Shown: one piece after another, positions 37,601 through 51,296 of the stretch
Numbering within the stretch: position 1 is the first letter of the stretch
Layout of the letters: each line of letters starts with the position of its first letter
Source of the DNA: Ornithinimicrobium tianjinense
GTDB lineage: Bacteria; Actinomycetota; Actinomycetes; Actinomycetales; Dermatophilaceae
Direction: 5' to 3'
NCBI RefSeq assembly: GCF_014636495.1
Contig: NZ_BMEM01000001.1
Location: forward strand, 651,892-715,891
DNA length: 64,000 nucleotides
Program-made: the position numbers and the translations under genes
The notes under the pieces: generated by a model
The model's input: the letters and a program-made list of their open reading frames with translations, nothing else
What the model was told of the DNA's origin: nothing
Databases searched by the model: none

Positions 37601-37902
37601 GCGTCGTAGACGTAGCGGGTGCCGAGCTCGTCGTGCTCGGCCACCGCCACCAGCGCGTCGGCGAGGAAGTCGACCGGCTCGGCACGGTAGGACAGCGGCA
37701 CCTGGTAGACGACCGGCTCGGTCCCGGACTCGTCGACGAGGATGTGGTCCTCGAGCCCCACCTCGCCGAGCGGGTCCTCCCAGCGCAGGGCGGCGATCCG
37801 GCGCAGCTGCGGGAGCGCCCCGCCGCTCTTGCCGCGGTACCAGCGCTGCGCAGCCACCCAGGTGGGCAGGAACTCCGCGAACGACGGAGAGAGCGTGGAC
37901 AT
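31684..37902 (-). CDS. Trifunctional fusion: maltokinase, 1,4-alpha-glucan branching enzyme and phosphoglucomutase
   Basis: One uninterrupted frame of 2072 codons. Residues 1-460 are maltokinase (Mak/Pep2): N-terminal cap [25 protein letters not shown] (323-330) and LLDFEGEP (342-348); it makes maltose 1-phosphate from maltose and ATP. Residues 460-750 are an acidic Pro/Glu/Asp-rich linker. Residues 750-1475 are GlgB: CBM48 modules ([34 protein letters not shown]), then the GH13 barrel with [15 protein letters not shown] (nucleophile Asp1151), [10 protein letters not shown] (Glu1204) and PISHDEV (Asp1272). Residues 1476-1525 are a second acidic linker. Residues 1530-2072 are alpha-phosphoglucomutase: [16 protein letters not shown] (phosphoserine 1664), [10 protein letters not shown] and a C-terminal [19 protein letters not shown] 37902 shares a base with the treS stop, so translation is coupled. 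These activities are normally separate proteins of the GlgE pathway. Confidence 0.92.
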   Translation of the reverse strand: MSTLSPSFAEFLPTWVAAQRWYRGKSGGALPQLRRIAALRWEDPLGEVGLEDHILVDESGTEPVVYQVPLSYRAEPVDFLADALVAVAEHDELGTRYVYDATHDPVFAQTLLQEMYAEHEVPSARARRIVAGGTAPALRSSRVLSGEQSNTSIIVEAFGETRPVIIKVFRVLQPGDNPEVTVGSAVGRTGNRLVPGPIGYVEGRWPLDDDTEARGHLAFAQEFLPDTLDAWRTALEAARSGEDFAERARALGAATATVHGVLREAFGSGAADVDARSSLVDQMRRRAEDAYAEVPELETYREDVERVYAELDDLDLPPLQRVHGDFHLGQVLDVPGRGWVLLDFEGEPLRPLEERTAPDLALRDVAGMLRSFDYAAATVSHEGGGERDDWSTAARAAFLEGYAAASGDDLDAVERRQVLDALELDKALYEVVYEARNRPDWMPIPVGAVQRLITGGRSGRHLSADGPFVPSPTAPGRHRADEPQSHDGQGDEQGDEQHHTPVAADFGVGVQDVGDGAASLADEEGRVVAEAAPEEYAATPVPEPDTQSEHDTQPEPDTEPAPEQHDHLTDYATAAHGYPSAGGVYPHAPVQAPHEMLAALGEPDDDVVEKDEEVVPSTFTPVHASRRPASGSAPHAPVPPPAEMTRALRPDTASAAAAGLPTGGGEEPQPSVDANPPAVLSGSAHVAASGLAPRAEGWEAVDPEVERDRAWDDALSSPAVVTGEVVSGPWTSGPVERALLDAPAAPAAPHTLPLDLEEATDVVYGLHSNPHTVLGAHAHQGHVTVRTVRPAADAVTVVLPDGSEFPMSPETGGIWVTVVPLESVPTYRLRVRERGQDQLVDEAYRHAPTIAEHDLELIAEGRHEELWTILGSHVMTVRDEMGEVPGTRFAVWAPNALAVHVVGEFNGWDGASHALRVHEPSGVWEIFVPGVGAGAHYKYDITGPDSIRRAKADPMARATEVPPFNNSVVTVSSHRWQDQEWMERRAATDVHHGPMSIYEVHLGSWREGLGYEQLAEELVSYVQQMGFTHVEFMPVMQHPYGPSWGYHVTGYYAADSRFGHEDGLRYLIDRMHRAGIGVILDWVPGHFATDPWALARFDGTPIYEHPDPRKGWHPEWGSYIFDYGRPEVRNFLVANASYWLEEFHADGLRVDGVASMLYLDYSRGPGQWIPNKHGGRENLEAVSLLQETNATAYRRNPGIVMIAEESTSWPGVTKDVHDGGLGFGYKWNMGWMHDTLGYLAHDPLLRSAHHHAITFSLVYAFSEKYILPISHDEVVHGKGSLVRKMAGDAWQKFATLRAFLAYQWSHPGKQLLFMGSEFAQAREWADGGTLQWELTEQPGHAGVQRLVRDLNRLYAEHPALWQIDHHKDGFAWLDANAAAQNLYSYLRWGNEGADGLRPVVAVVVNFSGITQERVHVGLPYGGRWREVLNTDAQVYGGSGVGNMGHVQAHDYAHQHQPFSALVTVPPMGAVWLVPDPEPEPVAEAVVATEVAEVGDTEVSEAPVSDAEAAVEATPGRHPRAGQPAQDADLVDVEALLTAYHERVPDPDDVDQQVAFGTSGHRGSSLDTAFNEHHILATTQAICDYRREQGTDGPLFLGRDTHALSEPAWRSALEVLVANGVDVRVDSGDGYTPTPAVSRAILAHNRETDGKDRVGEADGIVVTPSHNPPRDGGFKYNPPHGGPADTDATGWIADRANELMRGGLADVRRVAFDEALAAAGRYDFMGEYVRALPRVIDVEAIRRAGVRIGADPLGGAAVDYWQAIADEHDLNLTVVNPDVDPTWRFMTLDWDGKIRMDCSSPDAMASLIETVQGAGAGAYDVATGNDADADRHGIVTPDGGLMNPNHYLAVAIDYLYGGARPDWPEDTAIGKTLVSSSLIDRVAEGLGRELIEVPVGFKWFVPGLLDGSIAFGGEESAGASFLCRDGSVWSTDKDGIILALLASEIIATTGRTPSQRYAELVERYAEGGEVAYARVDAPADRAQKAALKKLSASDVSATELAGEPITAVLTEAPGNGAAIGGLKVTTESAWFAARPSGTEDVYKIYAESFRGPEHLAQVQAEAQQVVDAALRTE

Positions 37903-39617
37903 CAGTTGTCCTCCTCGAGAGGGTTGAGGCCGAGCCAGAAGAAGTCGCGGGAGCCGAGGGTCAGCATGATCGAGCCGTCCTCGCCGACCGTCGGGAAGCC
38001 GGTGCCGCCGAACAGGTCGGTGGTGGGCAGGCCGGCGAGCCGCTCCGGCAGCTGGATGCGCGCCGCCTGCGGGCGGGACGCCAGGTTGTTGACGCACAGG
38101 ACGGCGCGGTGACCCTCGCGGGTCTCGGTGTCGTCGTCGGGCAGGATGCGCAGGAAGGCCAGGACCGCGTCGTTGTCGGCGGGGCAGACGACGAACTCGC
38201 CCAGGCCGAAGACCTCCTGCCCGCCACGGACGGCGAGCATGCCGCGGGTCCAGTGCAGCAGCGAGGAGCTGCTCGCCATCTGGGCCTCCACGTTGACGCT
38301 GTTGTAGTGGTAGACGAGAGAGCTGATCACCGGCAGGTAGAGCTTGCCCGGGTCGGCCGTGGAGAAGCCGGCGTTGCGGTCGGGCGTCCACTGCATCGGC
38401 GTGCGGACGGCGTCGCGGTCGTTGAGCCAGATGTTGTCGCCCATCCCGATCTCGTCCCCGTAGTAGAGGCACGGCGAGCCCGGGAGCGAGAGCAGGAGGG
38501 CGTTGATCAGCTCGACCTCGCTGCGGGAGTTGTCCAGGAGCGGGGCCAGCCGGCGGCGGATGCCGACGTTGGCGCGCATCCGCGGGTCGGGGGCATACCA
38601 GCCGTACATGGCCGACCGCTCCTCCGGCGTGACCATCTCCAGGGTCAGCTCGTCGTGGTTGCGCAGGAAGGTGCCCCACTGGGTGCCGCGCGGGATCGCG
38701 GGGGTCTCCTCCATCACCCGGATCACCGGCTCGGCCTTCTCCTCGCGGAGGGCGTAGTAGAGGCGCGGCATGACGGGGAAGTGGAAGCACATGTGGCACT
38801 CCGGCGCCTCCTCGGTGCCGAAGTAGTCCACGACCTCCGCGGGCATCTGGTTGGCCTCGGCCAGCAGCACCCGACCGGGGTACTCCCCGTCGACCATGGC
38901 GCGCAGCCGCGCCAGGAAGTCGTGGGTGGGCTGGAGGTTCTCGCAGTTGGTGCCCTCCTCCTCGAAGAGGTAGGGGACCGCGTCGAGGCGGAAGCCGTCG
39001 ATGCCCATGTCCATCCAGAAGCGCACGACGTCGAACATCGCCTCCTGGACCGCCTCGTTCTCGAAGTTGAGGTCGGGCTGGTGGGAGAAGAAACGGTGCC
39101 AGAAGAACTGCCGGCGGACCGCGTCGAACGTCCAGTTGGAGGTCTCGGTGTCGACGAAGATGATGCGCGCGTCGCTGTACTTCTCGTCGGTGTCGGACCA
39201 GACGTAGAAGTCGCCGTACGGGCCCTCGGGGTCGGAGCGGGAGGCCTGGAACCAGGGGTGCTGGTCGCTGGTGTGGTTCATCACCAGGTCCGTGATGATG
39301 CGTATGCCGCGCTCGTGCGCCTGGGAGATGAGCTCGCGGAAGTCGGGCAGGGTGCCGAACTCGGGCAGGACCGCGGTGTAGTCGGCCACGTCATACCCGC
39401 CGTCGCGCAGGGGCGAGGCGTAGAAGGGCGGCAGCCACAGGCAGTCGACCCCCAGCCACTGGAGGTAGTCGAGGCGGTTGATCAGACCGGTGAAGTCACC
39501 GGAGCCGGAGCCGGTCGAGTCGTCGAAGGCCCGCACGAGCACCTCGTAGAAGACGGCCTTCCGGTACCAGTCGGGGTCGTTCTTCAGACCGGGCTGGTGC
39601 AGGTTGAGTCCGCGCAT
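37902..39617 (-). CDS. treS: Trehalose synthase / maltose alpha-D-glucosyltransferase
   Basis: Isomerises trehalose and maltose, feeding maltose to the maltokinase domain encoded next. The 571-residue GH13 enzyme starts at the usual [20 protein letters not shown], has [33 protein letters not shown], the nucleophile in [13 protein letters not shown] (Asp212), the acid/base in VLLAEANQ (Glu254) and [11 protein letters not shown]. The C-terminal beta domain is complete. It lies 10 bp after glgE and overlaps the fusion gene by one base, so the order glgE-treS-mak::glgB::pgm forms one operon. Confidence 0.96.
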   Translation of the reverse strand: MRGLNLHQPGLKNDPDWYRKAVFYEVLVRAFDDSTGSGSGDFTGLINRLDYLQWLGVDCLWLPPFYASPLRDGGYDVADYTAVLPEFGTLPDFRELISQAHERGIRIITDLVMNHTSDQHPWFQASRSDPEGPYGDFYVWSDTDEKYSDARIIFVDTETSNWTFDAVRRQFFWHRFFSHQPDLNFENEAVQEAMFDVVRFWMDMGIDGFRLDAVPYLFEEEGTNCENLQPTHDFLARLRAMVDGEYPGRVLLAEANQMPAEVVDYFGTEEAPECHMCFHFPVMPRLYYALREEKAEPVIRVMEETPAIPRGTQWGTFLRNHDELTLEMVTPEERSAMYGWYAPDPRMRANVGIRRRLAPLLDNSRSEVELINALLLSLPGSPCLYYGDEIGMGDNIWLNDRDAVRTPMQWTPDRNAGFSTADPGKLYLPVISSLVYHYNSVNVEAQMASSSSLLHWTRGMLAVRGGQEVFGLGEFVVCPADNDAVLAFLRILPDDDTETREGHRAVLCVNNLASRPQAARIQLPERLAGLPTTDLFGGTGFPTVGEDGSIMLTLGSRDFFWLGLNPLEEDN

Positions 39618-39627
39618 GTGTGGTCCT

Positions 39628-41697
<2,070 letters not shown>

Positions 41698-41704
41698 GCG
41701 CCTC

Positions 41705-41710
41705 ACGCTA
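41705..41710 (-). promoter_or_regulatory. -10 box of the glgE operon
   Basis: TAGCGT on the minus strand, seven bases before GTG 41697. It faces away from the glgP -10 box 97 bp further right, so the 122-bp gap between the two start codons holds divergent promoters. Confidence 0.5.
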
Positions 41711-41806
41711 CCGTCCGGCTGCCGTCGGGGGTGCGCTGTGGGACGCGCGTCAAGATTGCTGACCCGTGTCGTTCGGGTGAATGCAAGATCTTGCAGACCT
41801 TTCCCC

Positions 41807-41820
41807 TATCCTCGTGCGCG
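41807..41820 (+). promoter_or_regulatory. -10 box of glgP, leaderless type
   Basis: TATCCT (41807-41812) is followed by seven bases and GTG 41820. A GTG at 41814 is too close to the -10 to be the first codon of the transcript. Confidence 0.5.
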
Positions 41821-44405
41821 TGAAGGCTATCCGTCGGCTCCACGTCCGCACCGTCCTCCCCGCGTCGCTGGCCCCGCTCCACGACCTCGCGCTCAACCTG
41901 CGCTGGTCCTGGCACCCCCCGACCCGTGACCTCTTTGCGAGCATCGACCCTGACCTGTGGGCCTCCACCGGTCAGGACCCGGTCGCGATCCTGTCGTCCC
42001 TGCGCAGCGACGACATGGACCGGCTGGCGGCGGACGAGCAGTTCGTCCGGCGCGTGCGCGAGGCGAGCGAGGACCTCGAGCGCTACCTGACCAAGCCGCG
42101 CTGGTACCACGAGCAGGGTGCCGGAGAGCGCGACGGTCGCACGCTCGACGCCATCGCCTACTTCTCGCCGGAGTTCGGCATCACCGCGGTGCTCCCGCAG
42201 TACTCCGGCGGCCTCGGCATCCTGGCGGGCGACCACCTCAAGGCGGCCTCGGACCAGGGCATCCCGATCGTCGGCGTCGGTCTCTTCTACAAGAGCGGCT
42301 ACTTCGCCCAGCGCTTCAACGCCGACGGCTGGCAGCAGGAGTCCTACCCCGTCCTGGATCCTGACGACCTCCCGCTCTCCCTCCTCCGCGAGGAGGACGG
42401 CAGCCCGGTCGTCATCCGTCTGGGTATGCCGCGCGGCGCCCACCTGGACGCGCACGTGTGGCGCGCCCAGGTCGGCCGCGTGCCGCTGCTGCTGCTCGAC
42501 TCCGACGTCGAGTCCAACGACCCCACGCGCCGTGAGGTCACCAACCGCCTCTACGGCGGCGGCGGCGACCAGCGCCTCGAGCAGGAGATGCTGCTCGGCA
42601 TCGGCGGCGTCCGCGCGCTGCGCGCCTACTCGCGGATCACCGGTGCCCCGGTCCCGAGCGTCTACCACACCAACGAGGGCCACGCCGGCTTCCAGGGCGT
42701 GGAGCGGATCAGCGAGCTGGTCACCGGCGAGGCCGGGCTCAGCTTCGACGAGGCCCTGCGCGCCGTCCGCGCGGGCACCGTCTTCACCACCCACACCCCG
42801 GTGCCGGCAGGCATCGACCGCTTCGACGTGGGCGCCATCGCCACCCACTTCGGCGACCCCGGCTGCACCATCCCGGGGGTGCCGCTGGAGCGGCTCCTGA
42901 AGCTGGGTGCCGAGGACTACGAGGGCGGCGACGCCTCGCGGTTCAACATGGCGGTCATGGGCATGCGCCTGGGCCAGCGGGTCAACGGTGTCTCCGAGCT
43001 GCACGGCGCCGTCAGCCGCGACATGTTCAAGGGCCTGTGGCCGGGCTTCGACGTCGACGAGGTGCCGATCGGCTCGGTGACCAACGGCGTCCACGCCGGC
43101 ACCTGGGTCGACCGCCGCCTCTACGACCTCGCCAAGGACCACCTCGGCCCGGAGGTCGCCAGCCGTTCGGTCTTCACCCGGATCCACGAGGTGCCGATCG
43201 ACGCCTTCTGGTCGGCCAAGCGCCAGCTGCGCGAGCAGCTCATCGCCGACACCCGGTCCCGGCTGAAGAAGTCGATGGTCGCGCGCGGCCAGACCGAGGC
43301 CGAGCTGGGCTGGGTCGACTCCGTCCTCGACCCCGACACGCTGACGATCGGCTTCGCGCGGCGAGGTGCGACATACAAGCGCCTGACCCTCATGCTCCGC
43401 GACCCCGAGCGCCTCAAGAAGCTGCTCAACGACCCGGAGCGCCCGGTGCAGCTGGTCATCGCCGGCAAGTCGCACCCGGCCGACGACACGGGCAAGGCGC
43501 TCATCCAGGAGATGGTGCGCTTCACCGACGACCCCGAGGTCCGCGGCAAGATCATCTACCTGCCCAACTACGACATCGCCATGGCCCAGCAGCTCTACCC
43601 GGGCTGCGACGTCTGGCTCAACAACCCGCTGCGCCCGTTCGAGGCGTGCGGCACCTCCGGCATGAAGGCCGCTCTCAACGGCGCCCTCAACCTCTCGATC
43701 CTCGACGGCTGGTGGGACGAGTGGTACGACGGCCAGAACGGCTGGGCCATCCCGACCGCCGACGGCGTCGAGGACGCCGACCGCCGCGACGACCTGGAGG
43801 CGGCGGCGCTCTACGAGCTGCTCGAGAAGACGGTCGTCCCGACCTACTACGACCGGGACGAGCACGGCATACCGCGCCGGTGGTTGGACATGGTCAGCCA
43901 CACGCTGTCGACGCTCGGCCCGAAGGTGCTCGCCGACCGGATGGTGCGCGACTACACCGAGCAGTACTACTGGCCGGCGGCGCACGCCGCCTGGGCCGTG
44001 GCCGCGGACGGTCACGCCGGGGCGCGCAGCCTGGCGCAGTACGTCACCCAGGTGCACCACAACTGGCCGCACGTGCGCGTCGACCACGTCGACGTCGAGG
44101 GCGTGGCCGACGCGCCGCAGATCGGCGACGAGATCGAGGTGCACGCCTTCGTCGCGCTCGGTGAGCTCGACCCGGCCTCGGTCAAGGTGCAGATGGCCTA
44201 CGGGCGCGCCAGCGCCAGCGACACCCTGACGGACGTGGAGCTCGTCGAGCTCGCCCCGCAGCAGTCGTACGGCGAGGGTCGGCACCGCTTCGGCGGCCGC
44301 GTGCGCCTCGAGCGCACCGGAGCCCTCGGCTGGACCGTCCGCGTGCTCCCGGCGCACCCCCACATGTCGGCCGACGCCGAGCTCGGGCTGGTCACCCTGC
44401 CCTGA
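41820..44405 (+). CDS. glgP: Alpha-glucan (glycogen/maltodextrin) phosphorylase
   Basis: PLP-dependent phosphorolysis of alpha-1,4-glucan to glucose 1-phosphate. The 861-residue protein begins with the actinobacterial N-terminal DUF3417 domain (LHDLALNLRWSWHPPTRDLF) and has AYFSPEFGITAVLPQYSGGL, GILAGDHLKAASDQGIPIVG, TNEGHAGFQGVERI and the PLP-lysine region PFEACGTSGMKAALNGALNL. GTG 41820 is chosen by promoter position; the frame is open to ATG 41781. Its product can feed the phosphoglucomutase domain of the neighbouring fusion. Two copies of the 9-mer (42423, 43865) lie inside, the second coding Gly-Ile-Pro with ATA. Confidence 0.95.
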   Translation: MKAIRRLHVRTVLPASLAPLHDLALNLRWSWHPPTRDLFASIDPDLWASTGQDPVAILSSLRSDDMDRLAADEQFVRRVREASEDLERYLTKPRWYHEQGAGERDGRTLDAIAYFSPEFGITAVLPQYSGGLGILAGDHLKAASDQGIPIVGVGLFYKSGYFAQRFNADGWQQESYPVLDPDDLPLSLLREEDGSPVVIRLGMPRGAHLDAHVWRAQVGRVPLLLLDSDVESNDPTRREVTNRLYGGGGDQRLEQEMLLGIGGVRALRAYSRITGAPVPSVYHTNEGHAGFQGVERISELVTGEAGLSFDEALRAVRAGTVFTTHTPVPAGIDRFDVGAIATHFGDPGCTIPGVPLERLLKLGAEDYEGGDASRFNMAVMGMRLGQRVNGVSELHGAVSRDMFKGLWPGFDVDEVPIGSVTNGVHAGTWVDRRLYDLAKDHLGPEVASRSVFTRIHEVPIDAFWSAKRQLREQLIADTRSRLKKSMVARGQTEAELGWVDSVLDPDTLTIGFARRGATYKRLTLMLRDPERLKKLLNDPERPVQLVIAGKSHPADDTGKALIQEMVRFTDDPEVRGKIIYLPNYDIAMAQQLYPGCDVWLNNPLRPFEACGTSGMKAALNGALNLSILDGWWDEWYDGQNGWAIPTADGVEDADRRDDLEAAALYELLEKTVVPTYYDRDEHGIPRRWLDMVSHTLSTLGPKVLADRMVRDYTEQYYWPAAHAAWAVAADGHAGARSLAQYVTQVHHNWPHVRVDHVDVEGVADAPQIGDEIEVHAFVALGELDPASVKVQMAYGRASASDTLTDVELVELAPQQSYGEGRHRFGGRVRLERTGALGWTVRVLPAHPHMSADAELGLVTLP

Positions 44406-44420
44406 CCCCACCCCTTCCCC

Positions 44421-44482
44421 CACCGGGCGCGTCCCGTGGTTGCTCTCAGCACCACCGGACGCGCCTTGTGGTTGCTCTCAGC
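44421..44482 (+). repeat. Two 30-base direct repeats between glgP and glgX
   Basis: Copies at 44421-44450 and 44453-44482 share CACCGG, then a CGCG-containing variable part, then the identical GTGGTTGCTCTCAGC. They fill most of the gap between the two convergent genes. Function unknown; neither is obviously a hairpin. Confidence 0.7.
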
Positions 44483-44512
44483 GTGGGGTAGCGACGGGGC
44501 GCGTTCGGCGGG

Positions 44513-46645
<2,133 letters not shown>

Positions 46646-46654
46646 AGGGGGTCA

Positions 46655-46675
46655 AGGATAGGGCCGGGGTACCTT
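46655..46675. promoter_or_regulatory. Overlapping divergent promoters of glgX and the YbjN-like gene
   Basis: On the minus strand TATCCT (46655-46660) precedes glgX ATG 46645 by nine bases. On the plus strand TACCTT (46670-46675) precedes ATG 46683 by seven bases. The two -10 boxes are only nine bases apart, so the two polymerases cannot bind at once and the genes may be expressed in alternation. Confidence 0.45.
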
Positions 46676-46682
46676 GGGCCAC

Positions 46683-47252
46683 ATGAGCGATCCGACGTCC
46701 CTGCCCAACTTCCCCCCGCCGCCCGGTGACCGCCCCCTGACGGGCCGCGTCCTGGACGCGCTGCAGGACCTCCAGATGGACCCCGACCTCGACGGCGAGG
46801 GCGACGTGGCCTTCCAGGCCCGCGACCAGAAGCTCTTCGTCAAGGCCGTCCCGGGCAACCAGTTCGACGTGATGCGCGTCTTCGGCCAGTGGCAGATCTC
46901 CGGCTCGGTGCCCGAGGACCTGGAGACAAGGCTCAACGGCTGCAACGACCTCACCCTCGGCGTCAACCTGGTCAAGGCCGGCATCGCCAACGGCAACCTC
47001 GTGCTGGCCGTCGAGCAGGTCATCGCGCGTCAGGAGGACCCGAAGGCCAAGCTCCAGATCGCGGTGGGCCTGATCCTGCAGGGCCTGGGTCTGTGGCACC
47101 GCAACGTCATGGCCAAGAGCCGCGTCGCGGCCGGCCTGGACCCGGAGATCCCCGAGGACGCGCCCGAGGGCACCGTCGTCGGACCGTGGCTGTCCGTGGG
47201 CACCTCGGGCTCCCAGGGCACCACCGACGCGCAGGACGGGGACCAGGCATGA
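46683..47252 (+). CDS. YbjN-domain (type III chaperone-like) protein
   Basis: 189 residues. A Pro-rich start (SLPNFPPPPGDRPLTGRV) precedes an alpha/beta domain of about 130 residues with the YbjN-like pattern of short strands and two long helices; the end is acidic and disordered. YbjN proteins of Actinobacteria have no known biochemical role. ATG 46683 is set by the TACCTT -10 box seven bases upstream. The stop overlaps the ATG of the next gene (47249), so they are coupled. Confidence 0.75.
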   Translation: MSDPTSLPNFPPPPGDRPLTGRVLDALQDLQMDPDLDGEGDVAFQARDQKLFVKAVPGNQFDVMRVFGQWQISGSVPEDLETRLNGCNDLTLGVNLVKAGIANGNLVLAVEQVIARQEDPKAKLQIAVGLILQGLGLWHRNVMAKSRVAAGLDPEIPEDAPEGTVVGPWLSVGTSGSQGTTDAQDGDQA

Positions 47253-48049
47253 GCCGCACCGTCCGGACCGCCAGCGACTTCGTGCGCGTCGAGATCGAGT
47301 CCAGCATCGCCACCGTCCGGATCGACCGGCCGAAGATGAACCCGCTGTCCATCGAGGTGCAGGACGCGCTGGGCGAGGCGGCCGCGATCGTCTCGGCCGA
47401 CGACGAGGTCGCCGCGGTGATCTTCTACGGCGGCGAGAAGGTGTTCGCCGCCGGTGCGGACATCAAGGAGATGCAGGGGATGAGCTACACCGACATGGTG
47501 CAGCGGGCCCCGCTCATCCAGGCGGCGTTCACCGCCGTGGCGCGGATCCCCAAGCCCACCGTCGCCGCCATCGAGGGCTACGCCCTGGGGGCCGGCAACG
47601 AGCTCGCCCTGTGCTGCGACTTCCGCGTCGCCGCCTCCGACGCCAAGGTCGGCCAGCCCGAGATCCTCCTCGGCGTCATCCCGGGGGCCGGTGGCACCCA
47701 GCGCCTCGCCCGCCTCGTCGGGGTCACCCGTGCCAAGGACCTCGTCTACTCCGGCCGGATGGTCGACGCGCAGGAGGCGCTCGAGATCGGCCTGGTCGAC
47801 CAGGTGTGCGAGCCGGGTGAGGCCCACGCGACGGCGCGAGCCATGGTCAGCCGCTACGTCCACGGGCCGGCCTTCGCCCTGCGCGCTGCCAAGGAGGCCA
47901 TCGACCGCGGCCTCGACGGCGACCTGGAGACCGGCCTGGCGATCGAGGCGATGCAGTTCGCCGGAGTCTTCGCCACCAAGGACCGCGAGATCGGCATGAC
48001 GTCCTTCGTCAAGGACGGCCCGGGCAAGGCCTCCTTCGAGGGTCGCTGA
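47249..48049 (+). CDS. Enoyl-CoA hydratase/isomerase family protein
   Basis: Crotonase-fold enzyme of 266 residues that hydrates trans-2-enoyl-Co[14 protein letters not shown] forms the oxyanion hole; the two catalytic glutamates are present as Glu118 ([17 protein letters not shown]) and Glu138 ([19 protein letters not shown]). Likely a beta-oxidation step, with the dehydrogenase and thiolase elsewhere in the window and ETF genes next door. Starts inside the stop codon of the YbjN-like gene. Confidence 0.93.
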   Translation: MSRTVRTASDFVRVEIESSIATVRIDRPKMNPLSIEVQDALGEAAAIVSADDEVAAVIFYGGEKVFAAGADIKEMQGMSYTDMVQRAPLIQAAFTAVARIPKPTVAAIEGYALGAGNELALCCDFRVAASDAKVGQPEILLGVIPGAGGTQRLARLVGVTRAKDLVYSGRMVDAQEALEIGLVDQVCEPGEAHATARAMVSRYVHGPAFALRAAKEAIDRGLDGDLETGLAIEAMQFAGVFATKDREIGMTSFVKDGPGKASFEGR

Positions 48050-48051
48050 CG

Positions 48052-48113
48052 CTCCCGGGTATGCCGTGGGCCGGGTCGCGCGCTCGCGACCCGGCCCACG
48101 GCATACCCGGGAG
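48052..48113 (+). terminator. Perfect 29-bp hairpin after enoyl-CoA hydratase
   Basis: Arms 48052-48080 and 48085-48113 are exact inverted complements with the loop CGCT. Each arm carries one GGTATGCCGTGGG (48058 and 48099, opposite orientations). It starts three bases after the hydratase stop codon and precedes etfB, as expected for an intrinsic terminator. Confidence 0.82.
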
Positions 48114-48204
48114 GCGTTGACGGGGGGTCGTGTTCGTTGACGCGCGCGGAAGGTGCCAAGATGGGCCCACTGACCTACCCGACAACCACGAGGACGTGAC
48201 GCGA

Positions 48205-48984
48205 GTGAACATCGTCGTCTGTGTGAAGTACGTGCCGGACGCCCAGGGCGACCGGCACTTCGAGGCTGACAACACGACCGACCGCGAGTCGGTCGACGGG
48301 CTGCTCTCCGAGCTGGACGAGTATGCCGTGGAGGAGGCCCTGAAGCTCGTCGAGTCCGGCGACGGTGAGGTCACCGTCCTCACGATGGGTCCCGAGGACG
48401 CCGCCGCGGCGCTGAAGAAGGCCCTCCAGATGGGTGCCGACAAGGCGGTGCTGGTCACCGACGAGGCGATCGCCGGCTCCGACTCGGTCGCGACCTCGCT
48501 CGTGCTGGCCGAGGCCGTCAAGAAGATCGGCGGGGTCGACCTGGTCCTCACCGGCCTGGCCTCCACCGACGGCTCGATGAGCGTGGTCCCGGCGATGCTC
48601 GCCGAGCGCCTCGGGCTGCCGCAGGTCACCTTCGCCTCCGAGCTGACCGTCGAGGGCGGCTCCGTGCGCATCCGCCGCGACTCGGAGACCGACTCCCAGA
48701 CCGTCGAGGCGAGCCTGCCGGCCGTGGTGTCCGTCACGGACCAGATCAACGAGCCGCGCTACCCCTCGTTCAAGGGGATCATGGCGGCCAAGAAGAAGCC
48801 CGTCGAGACGTGGAGCCTGGCGGACCTGGGCGTGGACGCCTCGCAGGTCGGGCTGGACGCCGCGTGGAGCAAGGTCGAGGCCGTGCAGGCCCGTCCGCCG
48901 CGCACCGCCGGCGAGATCGTCACCGACGAGGGCGAGGGCGGCCGCAGGCTGGCCGAGTTCCTGGCCTCCCGCACGTTCGTCTGA
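48205..48984 (+). CDS. etfB: Electron transfer flavoprotein subunit beta
   Basis: Small subunit of ETF, which takes electrons from acyl-CoA dehydrogenases and binds AMP. The 259-residue product starts with MNIVVCVKYVPD, has LDEYAVEEALKLVE and LVLTGLASTDGSMSVVPAMLAE, and the C-terminal INEPRYPSFKGIMAAKKKP signature of EtfB. GTG 48205 is chosen because the family starts at this residue. Lies 31 bp before etfA. The order etfB-etfA-cysteine desulfurase-mnmA is conserved in Actinobacteria. Confidence 0.95.
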   Translation: MNIVVCVKYVPDAQGDRHFEADNTTDRESVDGLLSELDEYAVEEALKLVESGDGEVTVLTMGPEDAAAALKKALQMGADKAVLVTDEAIAGSDSVATSLVLAEAVKKIGGVDLVLTGLASTDGSMSVVPAMLAERLGLPQVTFASELTVEGGSVRIRRDSETDSQTVEASLPAVVSVTDQINEPRYPSFKGIMAAKKKPVETWSLADLGVDASQVGLDAAWSKVEAVQARPPRTAGEIVTDEGEGGRRLAEFLASRTFV

Positions 48985-49015
48985 CCCGGATCGCTGAGCG
49001 AGGAAGAAGAGAGAC

Positions 49016-49975
49016 ATGGCTGAAGTTCTGGTCCTGGTCGACCACGTCGACGGCGACGTCCGCAAGTCCACCGCCGAGCTGCTCACCGCCGCGGCCCGCC
49101 TCGGGGAGCCGTCCGCGGTCTTCGTCGGCGCCGGTGCGGACGCGGCGAAGGAGACCCTGGCCCGCCACGGCGCGGCGAAGGTCTACCGGCTCGAGTCCGC
49201 CGACCTCACCGACCACCTGGTCGCCCCGGTCGCCGAGGCGCTGGCCCAGCTCGTCGAGCGCACCAGCCCGGTCGCGGTGCTGCTGCCCTCCACCAACGAG
49301 GGCAAGGAGATCGGCGGCCGCCTGGCCATCAAGACCTCCTCGGGCCTGGTCACCGACGCGGTCGACGTCCGGCCGGGCGCCGCGGGCGGCGTGCAGACCA
49401 CGCAGTCCGTCTTCGCGGGCTCCTACACGGTGACCGCCTCGGTCACCAAGGGCAGCCCGATCGTGACCCTCAAGCCCAACTCCGTCCCCGTGGAGGAGGC
49501 GGCGGGCGCGGCGGCCGAGGAGGTCGTCGACGTCCAGGTCTCCGACGGGGCCAAGGCCGCGCGGATCGTCGAGCGCAAGGAGAAGACCGCCTCCGGCCGC
49601 CCGTCGCTGACCGAGGCCGCGATCGTGGTCTCCGGCGGGCGCGGCACCGGTGGTGACTTCGGTCCGGTCGAGGCGTTCGCCGACGCGCTCGGGGCCGCCG
49701 TCGGTGCCTCCCGCGCCGCGGTCGACGCCGGCTGGTACCCGCACTCCTCCCAGGTCGGCCAGACCGGCGTGCAGGTCTCCCCGCAGCTGTATGTCGCGGC
49801 CGGCATCTCGGGCGCGATCCAGCACCGCGCCGGCATGCAGACCTCCAAGACCATCGTCGCGGTCAACAAGGACCCGGAGGCGCCGATCTTCGAGCTCGTC
49901 GACTTCGGCGTGGTCGGGGACCTGTTCACCGTCCTGCCGCAGGCGACCGACGAGGTGAACGCCCGCAAGGGCTGA
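49016..49975 (+). CDS. etfA: Electron transfer flavoprotein subunit alpha
   Basis: FAD-binding large subunit of ETF, 319 residues. The C-terminal FAD domain is clear: AIVVSGGRGTGG, VGASRAAVDAGWYPHSSQVG, QTGVQVSPQLYVAAGISGAI, QHRAGMQTSKTIVAVNKDP and DFGVVGDLF. The N-terminal domain starts with AEVLVLVDHVDG. ATG 49016 follows GAGGAAGAAGAGAG. A strong terminator follows. Confidence 0.96.
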   Translation: MAEVLVLVDHVDGDVRKSTAELLTAAARLGEPSAVFVGAGADAAKETLARHGAAKVYRLESADLTDHLVAPVAEALAQLVERTSPVAVLLPSTNEGKEIGGRLAIKTSSGLVTDAVDVRPGAAGGVQTTQSVFAGSYTVTASVTKGSPIVTLKPNSVPVEEAAGAAAEEVVDVQVSDGAKAARIVERKEKTASGRPSLTEAAIVVSGGRGTGGDFGPVEAFADALGAAVGASRAAVDAGWYPHSSQVGQTGVQVSPQLYVAAGISGAIQHRAGMQTSKTIVAVNKDPEAPIFELVDFGVVGDLFTVLPQATDEVNARKG

Positions 49976-49988
49976 CGCCGCCCCGGCG

Positions 49989-50031
49989 CACGAGCCGGCC
50001 GTGACTCCCGGGGGGTCACGGCCGGCTCGTG
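49989..50031 (+). terminator. Perfect 17-bp hairpin after etfA
   Basis: Arms 49989-50005 and 50015-50031 are exact inverted complements with a C/G-rich 9-base loop. Located 14 bases after the etfA stop. Confidence 0.8.
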
Positions 50032-50068
50032 GCGTCTGCGGGCGTCCGGGCGGGCCGGGCTGCCGCCG

Positions 50069-50082
50069 TAGAATCGGACAGA
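50069..50082 (+). promoter_or_regulatory. -10 box of the cysteine desulfurase gene, leaderless type
   Basis: TAGAAT (50069-50074) is followed by seven bases and ATG 50082, with no ribosome binding site. It is the best -10 match in this group. Confidence 0.6.
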
Positions 50083-51296
50083 TGCCGGCCTCCGCACACC
50101 CCGTCTACCTCGACCACGCCGCCACCACGCCGGTGCTGGCCGAGGTCGTCGACGTGGTCACGCGGACGATGCGCGACACCTCGCTGGGTAACGCCGCGTC
50201 GCTGCACGCCCCGGGGCGGGCCGCCCGCCGTGTCGTCGAGGAGTCGCGGGAGCGGATCGCCGAGGCGCTCTGCGTCACCCCGTCGGAGGTGGTCTTCACC
50301 TCCGGGGGCACCGAGGGGGACAATCTCGCCGTCAAGGGCACCTATGCCGCGCGCCGTGCCGCCGACCCGCGTCGCGACCGCGTCGTGGTGAGCGGGATCG
50401 AGCACCACGCGGTCCTCGACGCGGTCGAGCACCTCGTCAGGGGCGGTGCGAGGGTCACCTGGGTGGAGCCCGACCCGGACGGTGTCGTCAGCCCCCACGC
50501 GCTGCGGGCCGCGCTGGAGGCCGACGGCGGCCCGGGCACGGTCGCGCTGGTGAGCGTGATGTGGGCCAACAACGAGGTCGGCACGGTGCAGCCGGTGGCC
50601 GCGCTGGCGGCCGAGGCGCACGCGCACGGCATACCCGTGCACAGCGACGCCGTCCAGGCCCTCGGGCAGGTGCCCGTCGACCTCTCCGCGGTCGACCTGG
50701 GCGTCGTCACCGGCCACAAGATCGGCGGCCCCGTCGGCACCGGCGTCCTCACCGTCGGGCGGGACCAGGCCCCGGAGCCGCTGGCCCACGGTGGCGGCCA
50801 GGAGCGCGGCCTGCGCTCGGGCACCCTCGACGCGGCGGGCGTCGCCGGGCTCGCCGAGGCGGTCGCGCTCGCGGTGGCGCGCCGGGCGGAGCACGCCGCC
50901 CGTCTCGCGTCCCTGCGCGACGCCCTGATCGGGGGAGCCCTGACGATCGACCCCACGATCACCGTCAGCGGGGCCTGGGCGCCCGACGACACCACCCGGC
51001 GGCTGCCGAGCAACGCCCACCTGCGGGTGCCCGGGTGCGAGGGCGACTCCCTGCTCTACCTGCTCGACGCGGCGGGGGTCGCCTGCTCGACGGGGTCCGC
51101 CTGCACGGCGGGCGTGCCCCGCCCCAGCCACGTCCTGCTCGCCATGGGGGTGCCGGAGGAGCAGGCGCGCGGCGCGCTGCGGCTGACGCTCGGGCACACC
51201 TCCACCCCCGCGGACGTGGAGGCGTTCCTGGCCGCGCTCCCGCAGGCGCTCGAGGGCGCCCGGCGCGCGCACGCCGCGGCGGGGGGCCGGCCGTGA
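50082..51296 (+). CDS. Cysteine desulfurase (IscS/NifS family)
   Basis: PLP enzyme that takes sulfur from cysteine as an enzyme persulfide; likely sulfur donor for MnmA, encoded next. 404 residues: [39 protein letters not shown], the PLP lysine Lys213 in [14 protein letters not shown], and the active-site Cys341 in [20 protein letters not shown] 50082 is set by the -10 box. The GTG of mnmA overlaps its stop (GTGA). Confidence 0.95.
   Translation: MPASAHPVYLDHAATTPVLAEVVDVVTRTMRDTSLGNAASLHAPGRAARRVVEESRERIAEALCVTPSEVVFTSGGTEGDNLAVKGTYAARRAADPRRDRVVVSGIEHHAVLDAVEHLVRGGARVTWVEPDPDGVVSPHALRAALEADGGPGTVALVSVMWANNEVGTVQPVAALAAEAHAHGIPVHSDAVQALGQVPVDLSAVDLGVVTGHKIGGPVGTGVLTVGRDQAPEPLAHGGGQERGLRSGTLDAAGVAGLAEAVALAVARRAEHAARLASLRDALIGGALTIDPTITVSGAWAPDDTTRRLPSNAHLRVPGCEGDSLLYLLDAAGVACSTGSACTAGVPRPSHVLLAMGVPEEQARGALRLTLGHTSTPADVEAFLAALPQALEGARRAHAAAGGRP

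Noticed and set aside
31663..38112. 2149-codon plus-strand open frame opposite the fusion gene
   Set aside because: Antisense shadow of the high G+C fusion gene. Its composition is Gly/Val/Arg/Asp-rich with no domain, while the minus strand encodes three intact enzymes.
37902..38799. N-terminal extension of the fusion gene to 38799
   Set aside because: The extra 299 residues are an out-of-frame reading of treS with no domain; the family start [15 protein letters not shown] lies at 37902.
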